A stretch of 64,000 nt of DNA from contig NZ_FQWK01000003.1 of the NCBI RefSeq assembly GCF_900129655.1, positions 248,001-312,000 of the forward strand, written 5' to 3'. The stretch is from Bacteroides clarus YIT 12056 (GTDB lineage: Bacteria > Bacteroidota > Bacteroidia > Bacteroidales > Bacteroidaceae). Both the position numbers and the translations under genes were made by a program. The notes under the pieces were generated by a model. The model saw only the letters and a program-made list of their open reading frames with translations. It was not told the DNA's origin and searched no databases. Positions 43,988-52,974 of this stretch are shown here, one piece after another (position 1 is the stretch's first letter; every line of letters begins with the position of its first letter).

Positions 43988-44527
43988 CTAATTATTTAGT
44001 ATGTACTCTTTAATCTTCTCCTTCGCATAATGATAATTCACTTTAAGCGTGTCTGCCTTACTATCGAGGATATGAGCTATTTCTTCATAATCAAGCTCAT
44101 CATAGTAGCGAAGGTTGAATATTAATCGCTGCTTTTCCGGCAATCTCAATATTGCTTCCTGAAATTTGACAGCCAACTCATTTTCATAATCCACATAATC
44201 GGAAGCCTTTAATTGAGAAATCAGGTTTTCCTGAACATCCTCGGTCGAAACCGTTTCCCGTTTCTTACGGCTGTTCAACAAGCGAAGACTTTCATTCGTC
44301 GCAATCCTGTAAATCCATGTGCTCAATGAACTCTCTTGACGAAATTGCTCCCAATGCCTGTATACCTGAATAAAGACTTCCTGCAATACATCCTCCGCAT
44401 CTTCATGCAACACCACCAAACGCCGTATATAATAATATATCGGTTCTTGAAAGCATTCCACCAACAGTTGGAATCCTTGCTCACGGTTGGATTTATATAT
44501 TTGCCGAATCTTGTTTTCGTTTATCAT
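43988..44527 (-). CDS. ECF sigma factor (RpoE-like)
   Basis: A 179-residue sigma-70 family protein. Region 2 (LVVLHEDAEDVLQEVFIQVY, TWIYRIATNESLRLL) and region 4 (LPEKQRLIFNLRYYDELDYEEIA split by its loop) are clear; regions 1 and 3 are absent. It heads an operon with an anti-sigma candidate and a Spy-like protein. The upstream 145 nt lack a TAnnTTTG box near the start, consistent with an autoregulated, sigma-specific promoter, which I cannot define. Confidence 0.9.
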   Translation of the reverse strand: MINENKIRQIYKSNREQGFQLLVECFQEPIYYYIRRLVVLHEDAEDVLQEVFIQVYRHWEQFRQESSLSTWIYRIATNESLRLLNSRKKRETVSTEDVQENLISQLKASDYVDYENELAVKFQEAILRLPEKQRLIFNLRYYDELDYEEIAHILDSKADTLKVNYHYAKEKIKEYILNN

Positions 44528-44611
44528 CAGTTCATCCGGGTTTTACAGGTTAGAAAGGGAAAAAAGGCCGAAGTTAAATGAGGAGCGGTACATTTGTTGT
44601 TTATTAACAAA

Positions 44612-44648
44612 AAAATCAGGGCTGCATCTTGATAAAGACGCAGCCCTA
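44612..44648 (-). terminator. Terminator of the DUF4250 gene
   Basis: Stem AGGGCTGC/GCAGCCCT with a 14-nt loop, followed on the minus strand by a T run. Confidence 0.8.
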
Positions 44649-44672
44649 ATCCATCTGTTTATAAGTTCGGAA

Positions 44673-44849
44673 TTACCAGAATCTGTTTCGTGCAGGGTTA
44701 TACTCAAATCCCACCGTTTTCAGCGTCCGGATAATTTCATCTCTTTCTACGTTCATATCCTCACAGAGTGCATCCAGTGAAGGATAAAAATCACGCAATT
44801 TCATGTTGATGAAGCTATACAGCATCATCGGATCTTCAGGTAATTTCAT
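44673..44849 (-). CDS. DUF4250-family small protein
   Basis: A 58-residue protein found by direct translation of the gap. It begins MKLPEDPMMLYSFINMKLR, contains YPSLDALCEDMNVERDEII, and ends NPARNRFW, all matching the DUF4250 pattern. It has its own -7 box and terminator, so it is a real monocistronic gene. No function is known. Confidence 0.88.
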   Translation of the reverse strand: MKLPEDPMMLYSFINMKLRDFYPSLDALCEDMNVERDEIIRTLKTVGFEYNPARNRFW

Positions 44850-44888
44850 AATCGCAACCTTTGTTTAAATTAAAACTAATACCGGGTG

Positions 44889-44896
44889 CAAAAGTA
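44889..44896 (-). promoter_or_regulatory. Promoter -7 box for the DUF4250 gene
   Basis: Minus-strand TACTTTTG, 39 nt upstream of the start codon. Confidence 0.55.
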
Positions 44897-45036
44897 CTAT
44901 AAAAAATAATACGAAAGCATCTAATCCTTTGAAATCTGCAAGTTATCCACGCAAACGATTGAAATAACATAAATGCAATGGAGAGCCGCTATTTATGAGC
45001 GCTCTAAAAGAAAAAGTCCTATATAGTTGAAGAAAA

Positions 45037-46065
45037 TCAATTGAAATGCTGCGGGGTTCTCTGACTAATGATAACATAGATGATTACCGGCGCCCCGATA
45101 ATCGGCGTAACCGCATTCAAAGGGATAATCCCCGCCTCACCGGGCAGAACACAAATCAAATTGCAAAGTAAAGCCACCGCCCCGCCACTCAAAATAGTAA
45201 CGGGCAATAAAGAATTATGATTGGCAGTCCGCAATATCATACGGGCTATATGAGGCACGGCAAGACCGATAAATGCAACCGGTCCGCAAAATGCAGTGGT
45301 TATGGCGGTCAGCAAGCCGGTTATAACCAAAAGCCAGTTACGTACATGCCCTATATTTACGCCCAGATTCTCAGCATAGCGCTCTCCCAGCAATAATGCG
45401 TTCAGAGGTTTTATCAGTAGTAAGGAACCGAATAATCCGGTTACCGTTACCAATGCGAAAGCGGGCATTTGTTGCAAAGAGACGCCACCGAAGTTACCCA
45501 ATCCCCATATCATATAAGATTGTACCCCCTCCGCCGTAGCAAAGAAATTCAACAAAGCGATAGCGGAAGAAGCGATATAGCCTATCATAATACCCGTTAT
45601 CAGCAACATGACATTGCTTTTTAACAGCGTAGAAAAGAAAAGGATAAGCCCCATTATCAACATGGCTCCTACAAACGCCCCTGCCAATACGGAAAAGAAA
45701 CCGGACAGGCTGAACGTTCCGGCCGATATGCTCCCGCCAAAGAATAACATCACAAAGGCCACTCCCAAACTCGCTCCGGAATTAATGCCCAAAATAGACG
45801 GGCCTGCCAACGGATTTTTAAAGGCTGTCTGCAACATCAACCCGCAAACAGCCAATGCGCTTCCGCAAAGCAATGCCGTCAAAGCTTGGGGTAAGCGGGA
45901 CTCCCATACGATAAAACTCCAGCTTGCTTTTTCCCCTTCGTTTCCCATCAGAATACGGAATACATCGGATACAGGAATCGTAACCGACCCTATCAACAGA
46001 TTAGCCACAAACAGTAATACTATTACTATTCCTAATCCGACACCATATTTCCATCCTTTACTCAT
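45037..46065 (-). CDS. btuC: Cobalamin ABC transporter permease
   Basis: A 342-residue FecCD/BtuC-family inner-membrane permease with about ten membrane segments. The family motifs are LLCGSALAVCGLMLQTAFKN near the N-terminus and FCGPVAFIGLAVPHIARM. Its start overlaps the binding-protein gene by 8 nt. FecCD permeases also carry siderophores and haem, but the cobalamin riboswitch at the head of the operon points to vitamin B12. No ATPase gene follows; the next gene encodes DUF4250. Confidence 0.85.
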   Translation of the reverse strand: MSKGWKYGVGLGIVIVLLFVANLLIGSVTIPVSDVFRILMGNEGEKASWSFIVWESRLPQALTALLCGSALAVCGLMLQTAFKNPLAGPSILGINSGASLGVAFVMLFFGGSISAGTFSLSGFFSVLAGAFVGAMLIMGLILFFSTLLKSNVMLLITGIMIGYIASSAIALLNFFATAEGVQSYMIWGLGNFGGVSLQQMPAFALVTVTGLFGSLLLIKPLNALLLGERYAENLGVNIGHVRNWLLVITGLLTAITTAFCGPVAFIGLAVPHIARMILRTANHNSLLPVTILSGGAVALLCNLICVLPGEAGIIPLNAVTPIIGAPVIIYVIISQRTPQHFN

Positions 46066-47191
46066 TCAATTTGCAAAAATAACGCAAACCGCCTAAATCT
46101 CCTATTTCAGGGTGTAGAATCTGTATCAAATCCGCCAATAAATAATCCGGACGGAAAGGCGTTTCTTCATAGAAAGGTACTTTCGCCGTATTACATCCGT
46201 AAATATTCCTCGTCTTGAATGCCTTGAAACCTGTATAACCCATATAATCGGCTTTCAAATCAGCATAAGTCATATCCCGGTCGCGATTGTATTTGATGGT
46301 CCAGACATCGGCATCTCCGGCTTTATCAAAAACTGTTTCAAAAGCCAAAGGAATGGAACCGCTATGTTTATCTTCCGAGAAGACATAACGTCCGCAGGCG
46401 TCATTAAACAAGCGTCCGATTGTACTGCGACCACCCGGAACGTACCATGCAGAACCGCTTTTCAGTTCGCTAACAATTGATAATGACACTGACGAAAGCG
46501 CAGCACGCTTTTTAAGCCGGCCATAACAGCTATCCACTTCGGCAAAAAGGCTGTCAGCCTCGGAAGCAACTCCAAAAAGCAATCCATAGAAACGCATCCA
46601 TTCGGCGCGGCCTAAAGCGGAAGTTTCCATATAATCGGCACATTCGATAATGGGAATATTCAGTTTTTCAATGCGTCCGTAACCGCCACTATTCTCAAAT
46701 GGAGAGAGCAGGATGGCATCGGGATGTAACTCAATAATCTTTTCCATATCAGGGTTCATTCCGTCGCCGCAGTCAATAATAGCTCCCTTACTGCATCCGT
46801 CCTGTATAGACGGGAGTTTGATATACTTCAAGTCACAAACACCACCGATACTGCCCGTAACTCCCAAACTCTCCATAAGGCTGCAATGAACCGAAGAATA
46901 AATTACCGATTTGCGGAGAGGGGTACGGACAATCGTACCTTCGGGTAAATGAGCCGGCAATGATTGGGATGACGGAACCAGTATGTACGTATGCAATGTT
47001 TTCAGGGTGTCCCAAGGGTTGCGCAAAGTAGCGACGGTGCAATCGGAATAGGTTATCAATGTGAGATTGTCGGCATAGCGCAGGGGGATGGTGTCACCGG
47101 CCGTTAAAGCCAAAGAAGCTTTACTTCTCCCACCGCAAGAAGAGAAAAGCAAAGCTACTAAAAACAAGACTGATAATACAAGTCTCCTCAT
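46058..47191 (-). CDS. btuF: Cobalamin periplasmic binding lipoprotein
   Basis: A 377-residue class III binding protein with lipobox FSSC (Cys19). The two lobes are recognisable from NPDMEKIIELHPDAILLSPF and the C-terminal DADVWTIKYN region. It delivers cobalamin from the periplasm to the permease. It starts 8 nt after the btuG stop and overlaps btuC. A siderophore-type ligand is the alternative, made less likely by the riboswitch. Confidence 0.85.
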   Translation of the reverse strand: MRRLVLSVLFLVALLFSSCGGRSKASLALTAGDTIPLRYADNLTLITYSDCTVATLRNPWDTLKTLHTYILVPSSQSLPAHLPEGTIVRTPLRKSVIYSSVHCSLMESLGVTGSIGGVCDLKYIKLPSIQDGCSKGAIIDCGDGMNPDMEKIIELHPDAILLSPFENSGGYGRIEKLNIPIIECADYMETSALGRAEWMRFYGLLFGVASEADSLFAEVDSCYGRLKKRAALSSVSLSIVSELKSGSAWYVPGGRSTIGRLFNDACGRYVFSEDKHSGSIPLAFETVFDKAGDADVWTIKYNRDRDMTYADLKADYMGYTGFKAFKTRNIYGCNTAKVPFYEETPFRPDYLLADLIQILHPEIGDLGGLRYFCKLNE

Positions 47192-47199
47192 TGTCTCTG

Positions 47200-48327
47200 T
47201 TAATTAAAGAATACAGCAGAATTTGGGTTTTGACCACCACAATCAAATTTTTCCATATATGTACCGTCATTTCTGAAACGGTAAATATCACCGTTTACAT
47301 TACTATGTCCTGTAGTACCGATATAAATATCACCATTACTATCGTTGACCGCTATCATGTAGATAACTGCTGTAGAAAGCTCTTCTGGAGCATTTTTCAA
47401 GAAAGAACCGGAGCTTTTAGTGCTAAGCTTTACATCATAAGTATAAAACGTATTGACTGCCGCAGTTTCCGGCCAATTGCTGTAATCCACTCTAGAGTCC
47501 ACACAATACAATTTATCGTTTTCAACGGCCACGTGAGTGGCATATCCCAAATTAGTCACCTTATTATTATTTTTTGAATCTATCATCTGCAATACCCGGC
47601 TTTCAGCGCTATAATCCCAAGAAATAAGAAATACCTTGTCATTATCTTCCGTCAAATTATTAGGGTTTGAGGCTACCGTCAAAGTCTCTTTAAAAGAGAA
47701 TGCATTCAAGTCAAAAACTAAAACTTCCGTATGATAAATATAGTTTCCACCTTCAATCTTATAAGCATTGGCTACATAAAGCATATCATTACAGATGGCA
47801 ACCCCTTCCAAATTATCACCATATCCTGTTAGCTTCTTTTCTACTTTCAATGTATTGGCATTGATTTTGGCAACCACACCGCCATAGAAAGACGCATAAA
47901 TATAGCCGTCATGAGCTGCAATATAACGAATACCGGCAGACAAATCTGCATCACCTACAAAAGAAACACGAGCCTGCTCCACACATGCTGCATTCAGTTT
48001 GGCCAAATAATTAGAACCATAAACAGAAACATAGATGTAATCTTCATACTCTATCATATCCTGACCGGTATCTCCCAATGAAGCCTTGTTCTGTGCTTTA
48101 TAAATATCACCGATAACATCATTGTCTTTATTCGGAGCATAAAATGCTATACCGGCATTATTCTGTCCCATAGTTCCTTCATTCAAGAAATAAGCACGGA
48201 CATAAGGTAATTCAATCTTTGAACCGCTATCGTCCCAACTTTGCCCATCATCATCACTGCAAGATGAAAATGAAACACTCAGTGCCAACATACACAGTAC
48301 ACTCAATAATAAACTTCTTACTTTCAT
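47200..48327 (-). CDS. btuG: BtuG-type surface cobalamin-binding beta-propeller lipoprotein
   Basis: A 375-residue lipoprotein with the lipobox in SFSSC followed by SDDDGQSWDD, a Bacteroides surface-export signal. The rest consists of repeated YVN/YIYVSVYGS-type blades (YIYASFYGGVVAKINANT, MLYVANAYK, IYIGTTGHSNVNGDIYRF) of a seven-bladed propeller. It matches BtuG, which captures cobalamin on the cell surface and passes it to BtuB. It lies 24 nt after btuB and directly before btuF, the expected order. Confidence 0.88.
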   Translation of the reverse strand: MKVRSLLLSVLCMLALSVSFSSCSDDDGQSWDDSGSKIELPYVRAYFLNEGTMGQNNAGIAFYAPNKDNDVIGDIYKAQNKASLGDTGQDMIEYEDYIYVSVYGSNYLAKLNAACVEQARVSFVGDADLSAGIRYIAAHDGYIYASFYGGVVAKINANTLKVEKKLTGYGDNLEGVAICNDMLYVANAYKIEGGNYIYHTEVLVFDLNAFSFKETLTVASNPNNLTEDNDKVFLISWDYSAESRVLQMIDSKNNNKVTNLGYATHVAVENDKLYCVDSRVDYSNWPETAAVNTFYTYDVKLSTKSSGSFLKNAPEELSTAVIYMIAVNDSNGDIYIGTTGHSNVNGDIYRFRNDGTYMEKFDCGGQNPNSAVFFN

Positions 48328-48351
48328 AACACTTTATTAATTAAATTAATT

Positions 48352-50400
48352 TTAAAATTTAAACGTCCCTGTCACTCTCCACGAACGCCCCGGCATAGGA
48401 TAATATTTTATCACATCATACTGTTCATCAGTCAGATTGATGATTTCTGCTTGAAGCTGTAATTTACACTTCTTAAAAGCACACTCTTTAGAGATACTGG
48501 CCGTATGTTCCATATAACCAGCTATCTCATTTTCAGGAATATTTTGTGACAAGCAATAACGTTTACTTACACCTACGACGGAGTAACCTATGCTAAACCA
48601 AGGCATTTCAAACCTCGCAGATACATTGCCGCTATGCTTCGGAGTATAAGGCAACTGTTCCTTATAATTTTTGGCATCCGAATCTGTAAGGTCAATTGCT
48701 TTCTGCAAAGTATATCCGCCGGATATAATCAAATCTATATTTTTAGCTAACGGCGCTGATATCGCCAAAGTAGCGTCTACTCCTGTAGCACGGACAGTCC
48801 CATAGTTTGCCATACGCCACGCATAAGTAGTGGGAAAAGCTACAATTTTATCAGTCACATCATTGTAATAGGCATCAAATGTCACAGAAATATAGTCTAA
48901 AAAAGACAGAGATGAACTGCTCCACGTAATCCCTACATTATATTCATTCGCCTTCTCCGGACGTAAACTTCGATTGCCCAATCTATAATAATACAAGTCG
49001 TTAAAAGTAGGTGTACGAAAAGTGCTTTTGTACATAAAACGCAGAAAAAAAGTTTTTTCCATCCAAGGCTGTATACTCACGGAAGCCGAAGGAGCCAAAC
49101 GACGGAAATTCTCAGGAGCATTCCCAACCTCCACTTTTTCAGTGATAAAAGTATGTACCAATGAACCGGAAGCGGTAATTCTTCCGTATTGGTAACGGAT
49201 ATTGAAAGCTGTCAATGATGCATACCGGGTAGGAAACGGGCAGTCTTTCAGATTACTACGTAATGTATTTACAACCCCATCTTGTGCCAAAGACAAGGAT
49301 AAAGTCTTAAATGGACGGTATAGAGCCGTTGCAGATAAATAATATTCATCCTGCCTATGTACAGCCTGATAATATCCGTCCGCATATTCCTTCCCTTCAT
49401 CCTCATACCTATTCCAGCCATAGTTATACTTTGCCTGTGCCTGCAAACTCCATTTCGAAGAGAAGTGTTTTTTATAACGCGCCTGTACAAAGGCATTCTC
49501 ATCCCAAAGCGTTTCGTCGGAAATCGGGTTATAAAGAGTTACCGCCCCCGGAAGCCCACGACGGGAATTGAAATAATATCCTTTTACGTCCACCTCACCA
49601 CCATCTTTAAAAGTATGATATAGCGTTGCTTCTCCTTGCCAAGAATAAATATCTGAATTATTACGCTTTTCTTCTGTCACATACTTTCCATTGACCAAAG
49701 TAAAAGGATAATTTCCATCGGCACGCATATAATTAGCATTCAAAGCCAGACGCGTACGGTTACCTATTTTTTGCCACCAACGCAACGCGGAGGTAACATA
49801 CCCAAACGATCCACTACTTATCCTAGCTTGGAAAGCAGCACTGCGCCCTTCATCAAAATGCGGTTTCTCAGTCTCAATGCTCAATACACCTGCCGATGCA
49901 TATAAACGGGCTGATTGCAACATATTTTCTGTTTGTCCTATTGCTAAAGAAAGGGTTGAGACATTATCAAGCGAAAAACGCCCTATATCAATTTGCCCTG
50001 CCTGAGAATTACTCACAACAACCCCATCATAACTGACAGCCGTATGCACCGCCCCTATATTGCGCACAGAAACAGTCTTCAACCCGCCGATACCACCATA
50101 ATCTTTTACATTGGCACCTGCAAAACGACGTACGGCATCTGCCATATTCTGTATGCCGAGACGGCTTATATCTTGTTGCGACAATGTTTGTATAGGTACA
50201 GCCGAAGTTACTTTATTAGGCATTCGCCGTGCCGTAACAGTCACCTTTTCAATTTGGTGCACTTTTCCTGTAATCGTATCCTTTTTCGCCACCTCTTGTG
50301 CCGAAAGCAGAGCACCGCCCATACAAAAGAAACCGATACAGGCAAACCGCACCTTCATTCTCCACATCATAAAAGAGTAAAGATTATCTTTAAACGACAT
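48352..50400 (-). CDS. btuB: TonB-dependent cobalamin receptor BtuB
   Basis: A 682-residue outer-membrane receptor. The TonB box/plug start (EKVTVTARRMPN), plug core (VSVRNIGAVHTAVSYDGV) and C-terminal barrel ending VTGTFKF are visible. No SusC-type N-terminal extension is present. The first ATG at 50400 gives a 14-residue lead before MKVRFACIGFFCMGG, the likely signal peptide, so ATG 50358 (MKVRF) is an alternative start. It heads the btuB-btuG-btuF-btuC operon behind a cobalamin riboswitch. Confidence 0.92.
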   Translation of the reverse strand: MSFKDNLYSFMMWRMKVRFACIGFFCMGGALLSAQEVAKKDTITGKVHQIEKVTVTARRMPNKVTSAVPIQTLSQQDISRLGIQNMADAVRRFAGANVKDYGGIGGLKTVSVRNIGAVHTAVSYDGVVVSNSQAGQIDIGRFSLDNVSTLSLAIGQTENMLQSARLYASAGVLSIETEKPHFDEGRSAAFQARISSGSFGYVTSALRWWQKIGNRTRLALNANYMRADGNYPFTLVNGKYVTEEKRNNSDIYSWQGEATLYHTFKDGGEVDVKGYYFNSRRGLPGAVTLYNPISDETLWDENAFVQARYKKHFSSKWSLQAQAKYNYGWNRYEDEGKEYADGYYQAVHRQDEYYLSATALYRPFKTLSLSLAQDGVVNTLRSNLKDCPFPTRYASLTAFNIRYQYGRITASGSLVHTFITEKVEVGNAPENFRRLAPSASVSIQPWMEKTFFLRFMYKSTFRTPTFNDLYYYRLGNRSLRPEKANEYNVGITWSSSSLSFLDYISVTFDAYYNDVTDKIVAFPTTYAWRMANYGTVRATGVDATLAISAPLAKNIDLIISGGYTLQKAIDLTDSDAKNYKEQLPYTPKHSGNVSARFEMPWFSIGYSVVGVSKRYCLSQNIPENEIAGYMEHTASISKECAFKKCKLQLQAEIINLTDEQYDVIKYYPMPGRSWRVTGTFKF

Positions 50401-50404
50401 ACAC

Positions 50405-50427
50405 TGTCCGCTTTCCTCGAACGGACA
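50405..50427 (-). promoter_or_regulatory. Hairpin in front of btuB (possible ribosome-site switch)
   Basis: TGTCCG/CGGACA stem whose loop holds GAGGAAAG, the only Shine-Dalgarno-like string, 4 nt upstream of the first ATG. No T run follows, so translational rather than transcriptional control is suggested. Confidence 0.5.
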
Positions 50428-50445
50428 ATTTTTTGACTTTGTTTT

Positions 50446-50612
50446 GCAGGTCTTCTGACTTATTTCTAATGTATCGCCTTCCCATTTTAATTAAAACAGT
50501 GGCTAAAGAATGATACATTCAACGCGAAACTCACAGCAGCGGGACTGTTCGGGATTTACACCCGATTCCCTTTTCATCCGTTTCCCGAATAGGGAACCGG
50601 AACAAAACGCGG
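50446..50612 (-). promoter_or_regulatory. Cobalamin riboswitch
   Basis: On the minus strand, the leader has the B12-box pair GCCACTG (50504-50498) and GGGAAGGC (50483-50476), the upstream CCCGCTGCTGTGA core and the closing AGTCAGAAGACCTGC (50460-50446). These are the hallmark conserved blocks of the B12 aptamer. It would switch off the btuB operon when the cobalamin coenzyme is plentiful. Confidence 0.95.
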
Positions 50613-50613
50613 G

Positions 50614-50621
50614 CAAAGATA
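50614..50621 (-). promoter_or_regulatory. btuB operon promoter -7 box
   Basis: Minus-strand TATCTTTG immediately before the riboswitch; transcription would start at the aptamer's first base. Confidence 0.65.
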
Positions 50622-50650
50622 AGAATATAATATAAATATTACTCAGCCCC

Positions 50651-51886
50651 TTATAACAGTTTCTGCAAAAAAACATTTATTATTCTATAAGGAGCGAAAT
50701 TCAGAGCCTTCTTGCGGAAAGGCAACCGGTGGAAAGAAAAACAAGCACATACGCAAGAACATAACGACCCCATAAAGAATAAAAAGCCGGTAGACATTCT
50801 GATATCTCCCATACCTACCAAAGGCGATACAATCCCGCCAAAAGCAAATCCTATCGCGCCCAAAAGAGCGGAAGCCACTCCGGCGTTTTTACGTTCACAA
50901 TCCATCGCCAAAGTGTTGGAAGCCGTAAAAGTCATCCCTACCATCGCAAGCAGGCAGAAAATCAGTATCTCGTAAATCCAAAAATTACAATCCAGGAAAA
51001 ATGCCACAGAAAGTAATATAGAAATAAATAACATGCCATGATTACCTACATGTAAAGCCCGTTCCATTGTGGAGAAACGAACAGCCAAAGCGGAAGATAT
51101 CACCATGGCAACGGCATTAACTCCGAAACAGAAACTGAACAACATCGGTGAAAGACCATAATATTGCTGCATGATGAAAGGAGCGGAAGCTATATTGGTA
51201 AACAAAACTCCCATCGTAAAGCCATACTGCAATATGTAACGTACGTACTGACGGTTATGCAAGACAATACCAAAACGGCGATACATATCTCCCCACCTTA
51301 TATTCTGCCTCTGTCCGCCCGGTAAAGACTCTCTAAAACGCATACTTCCGATAATCAAAAGAACGCCTACTATAAATAAGAACCAGAAGATACCATGCCA
51401 GCCGCCAAAATCAGCCAGTACCCCGCCACCTATCGGAGCAACCACCGTAGCGATCCCATTAATAGCGCCGATAGTGGCAAGCATCCCCGCAAGTTCGTGA
51501 GCAGAATATTTATCGGCGGCAATAGACCGGGATATCACAACTCCTCCGGCTCCGGCAATTCCCTGTACAAAACGTAACGCGACGAATTGTGATATATTTT
51601 GAGAAAAAATACAGCCGACGGTAGAAATCAAGAACAAGGCCATAGCTATCAATAAAGGAGAACGACGGCCATACTTATCACTTAACGGACCAAAAATCAG
51701 CTGGCCTGTCGCTAAGCCTACCATACTTGTAGTAAGCCCCAACTGCACTCTTGAAGATGTGGTTTGGAAGAAATCCGACATTGCCGGTAAAGTAGGCAGG
51801 TACATATCCATGACAAACGGGCCAAAAGCGCTCAACATTCCCAGAAATACCAATATAAAACCTTTTGAATTTTGTTTACCTGTCAT
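50651..51886 (-). CDS. MFS drug efflux transporter, Bcr/CflA family
   Basis: A 411-residue transporter with 12 membrane segments. The Bcr/CflA subfamily motifs are visible: FVMDMYLPTLP in TM1, GQLIFGPLSDKYGRRSPLL (MFS motif A) and RFVQGIAGAGGVVISRSIA. Members export bicyclomycin, chloramphenicol or other small molecules; substrate here is unknown. It is divergent from an AraC-family gene across a palindromic operator, which suggests regulated efflux. Confidence 0.88.
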   Translation of the reverse strand: MTGKQNSKGFILVFLGMLSAFGPFVMDMYLPTLPAMSDFFQTTSSRVQLGLTTSMVGLATGQLIFGPLSDKYGRRSPLLIAMALFLISTVGCIFSQNISQFVALRFVQGIAGAGGVVISRSIAADKYSAHELAGMLATIGAINGIATVVAPIGGGVLADFGGWHGIFWFLFIVGVLLIIGSMRFRESLPGGQRQNIRWGDMYRRFGIVLHNRQYVRYILQYGFTMGVLFTNIASAPFIMQQYYGLSPMLFSFCFGVNAVAMVISSALAVRFSTMERALHVGNHGMLFISILLSVAFFLDCNFWIYEILIFCLLAMVGMTFTASNTLAMDCERKNAGVASALLGAIGFAFGGIVSPLVGMGDIRMSTGFLFFMGSLCSCVCACFSFHRLPFRKKALNFAPYRIINVFLQKLL

Positions 51887-51914
51887 TACCTATTCCTCTT
51901 TTATAAATCGGCGG

Positions 51915-51922
51915 CAAAATTA
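51915..51922 (-). promoter_or_regulatory. MFS gene promoter -7 box
   Basis: Minus-strand TAATTTTG, 29 nt before the MFS start; the operator palindrome covers the -33 region. Confidence 0.55.
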
Positions 51923-51932
51923 CCCCATATTT

Positions 51933-51958
51933 ACAAGATAAGCTATGGCTTATCTTGT
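51933..51958. promoter_or_regulatory. Palindromic operator between MFS and AraC genes
   Basis: Perfect 11-bp arms ACAAGATAAGC/GCTTATCTTGT with a 4-bp centre. It overlaps the -33 region of the MFS promoter and lies 52 bp upstream of the AraC-gene -7 box. Confidence 0.65.
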
Positions 51959-52009
51959 ACAAAACGTTTCATTTTAGGAACAATATACGATATTATCATA
52001 GAATATAGC

Positions 52010-52017
52010 TACATTTG
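52010..52017 (+). promoter_or_regulatory. AraC-family gene promoter -7 box
   Basis: TACATTTG, 26 nt upstream of the start codon. Confidence 0.55.
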
Positions 52018-52042
52018 TTGCGTAAAAAAGAACTATATTCAC

Positions 52043-52894
52043 ATGTACGAATCGTTATCACCCGATACTTCCAGCATCAGATATGAGGAAACCGATTTAT
52101 CGTATCTGAAACAGCGTCCATACCGTTTTAAATGCGGTATATACTTAATCTGTACACAGGGGCAAAGTATCATCTCCACAGGAGTACAACAATATACCTT
52201 TAATGAACAGACCGAACTGATTTTTCTTACAGGAAGCCTTATCCAGGTAATACAAGCCTCAGCAGATTTTAACGTACGCATGCTCCTATTCCCCAAAGAT
52301 ATTTTCTTAAAAGCCATATTGCCAATTGACACACCCTATTTCAACTATACCCATGAACATCCGCACTATCATCACACGGCAGATGAGAGAAGCCAGAAAA
52401 CATGGCGGGAAATAGTATTATGGATGGATATAGCGCAAATGCTTTTCAAAGACAATACGCTCCAGTTCAGAAAGCAACAAGAATTTAATTTCCTGCAAAG
52501 CTTATTAATGTGGCTGTTCAACACTATTCCGGAGAAGCTGGCCGCCAACAAGCAATACAGCAGAAAACAGATGCTTTGCCACCAATTCATGCAACTGATA
52601 CGTGAGCACAGCACCTGCGAACATCAGGTTCCGTTTTATACAGAACAACTGTGCATTACTTCTCGCTATCTATACGAAATCACTACTCAATACATGAATG
52701 GAAAAACTCCCAAGCAACTGATAGACGAGCAACTGATAGCAGAAGCCAAAGTTCTTTTAAATGAGCCGCAACTATCCGTTACCGAAATCGCGGAACAGTT
52801 GCACTTTGCCGATCAGTCTTATCTGAGTCGCTTTTTTAAGAAGAATACCGGTATCTCTCCTAAGGAATTCCGCCTGCAGAAACTGTTACAATAA
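52043..52894 (+). CDS. AraC-family transcriptional regulator
   Basis: A 283-residue regulator. The N-terminal half is a cupin-like ligand domain (CGIYLICTQGQSIISTG). The C-terminal two HTH motifs are YTEQLCITSRYLYEITTQY and VTEIAEQLHFADQSYLSRFF. The ATG at 52043 is chosen because it lies behind a promoter; the frame is open further upstream, into the MFS gene region. It is divergent from the MFS efflux gene and likely controls it. Confidence 0.88.
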   Translation: MYESLSPDTSSIRYEETDLSYLKQRPYRFKCGIYLICTQGQSIISTGVQQYTFNEQTELIFLTGSLIQVIQASADFNVRMLLFPKDIFLKAILPIDTPYFNYTHEHPHYHHTADERSQKTWREIVLWMDIAQMLFKDNTLQFRKQQEFNFLQSLLMWLFNTIPEKLAANKQYSRKQMLCHQFMQLIREHSTCEHQVPFYTEQLCITSRYLYEITTQYMNGKTPKQLIDEQLIAEAKVLLNEPQLSVTEIAEQLHFADQSYLSRFFKKNTGISPKEFRLQKLLQ

Positions 52895-52974
52895 GTTTCG
52901 TCAAAATAAATTAAATCCGTTCATTTTAACCGTCATTTTATTAACTTTGTTAGCATAACCAAAATCGAGTCGCC

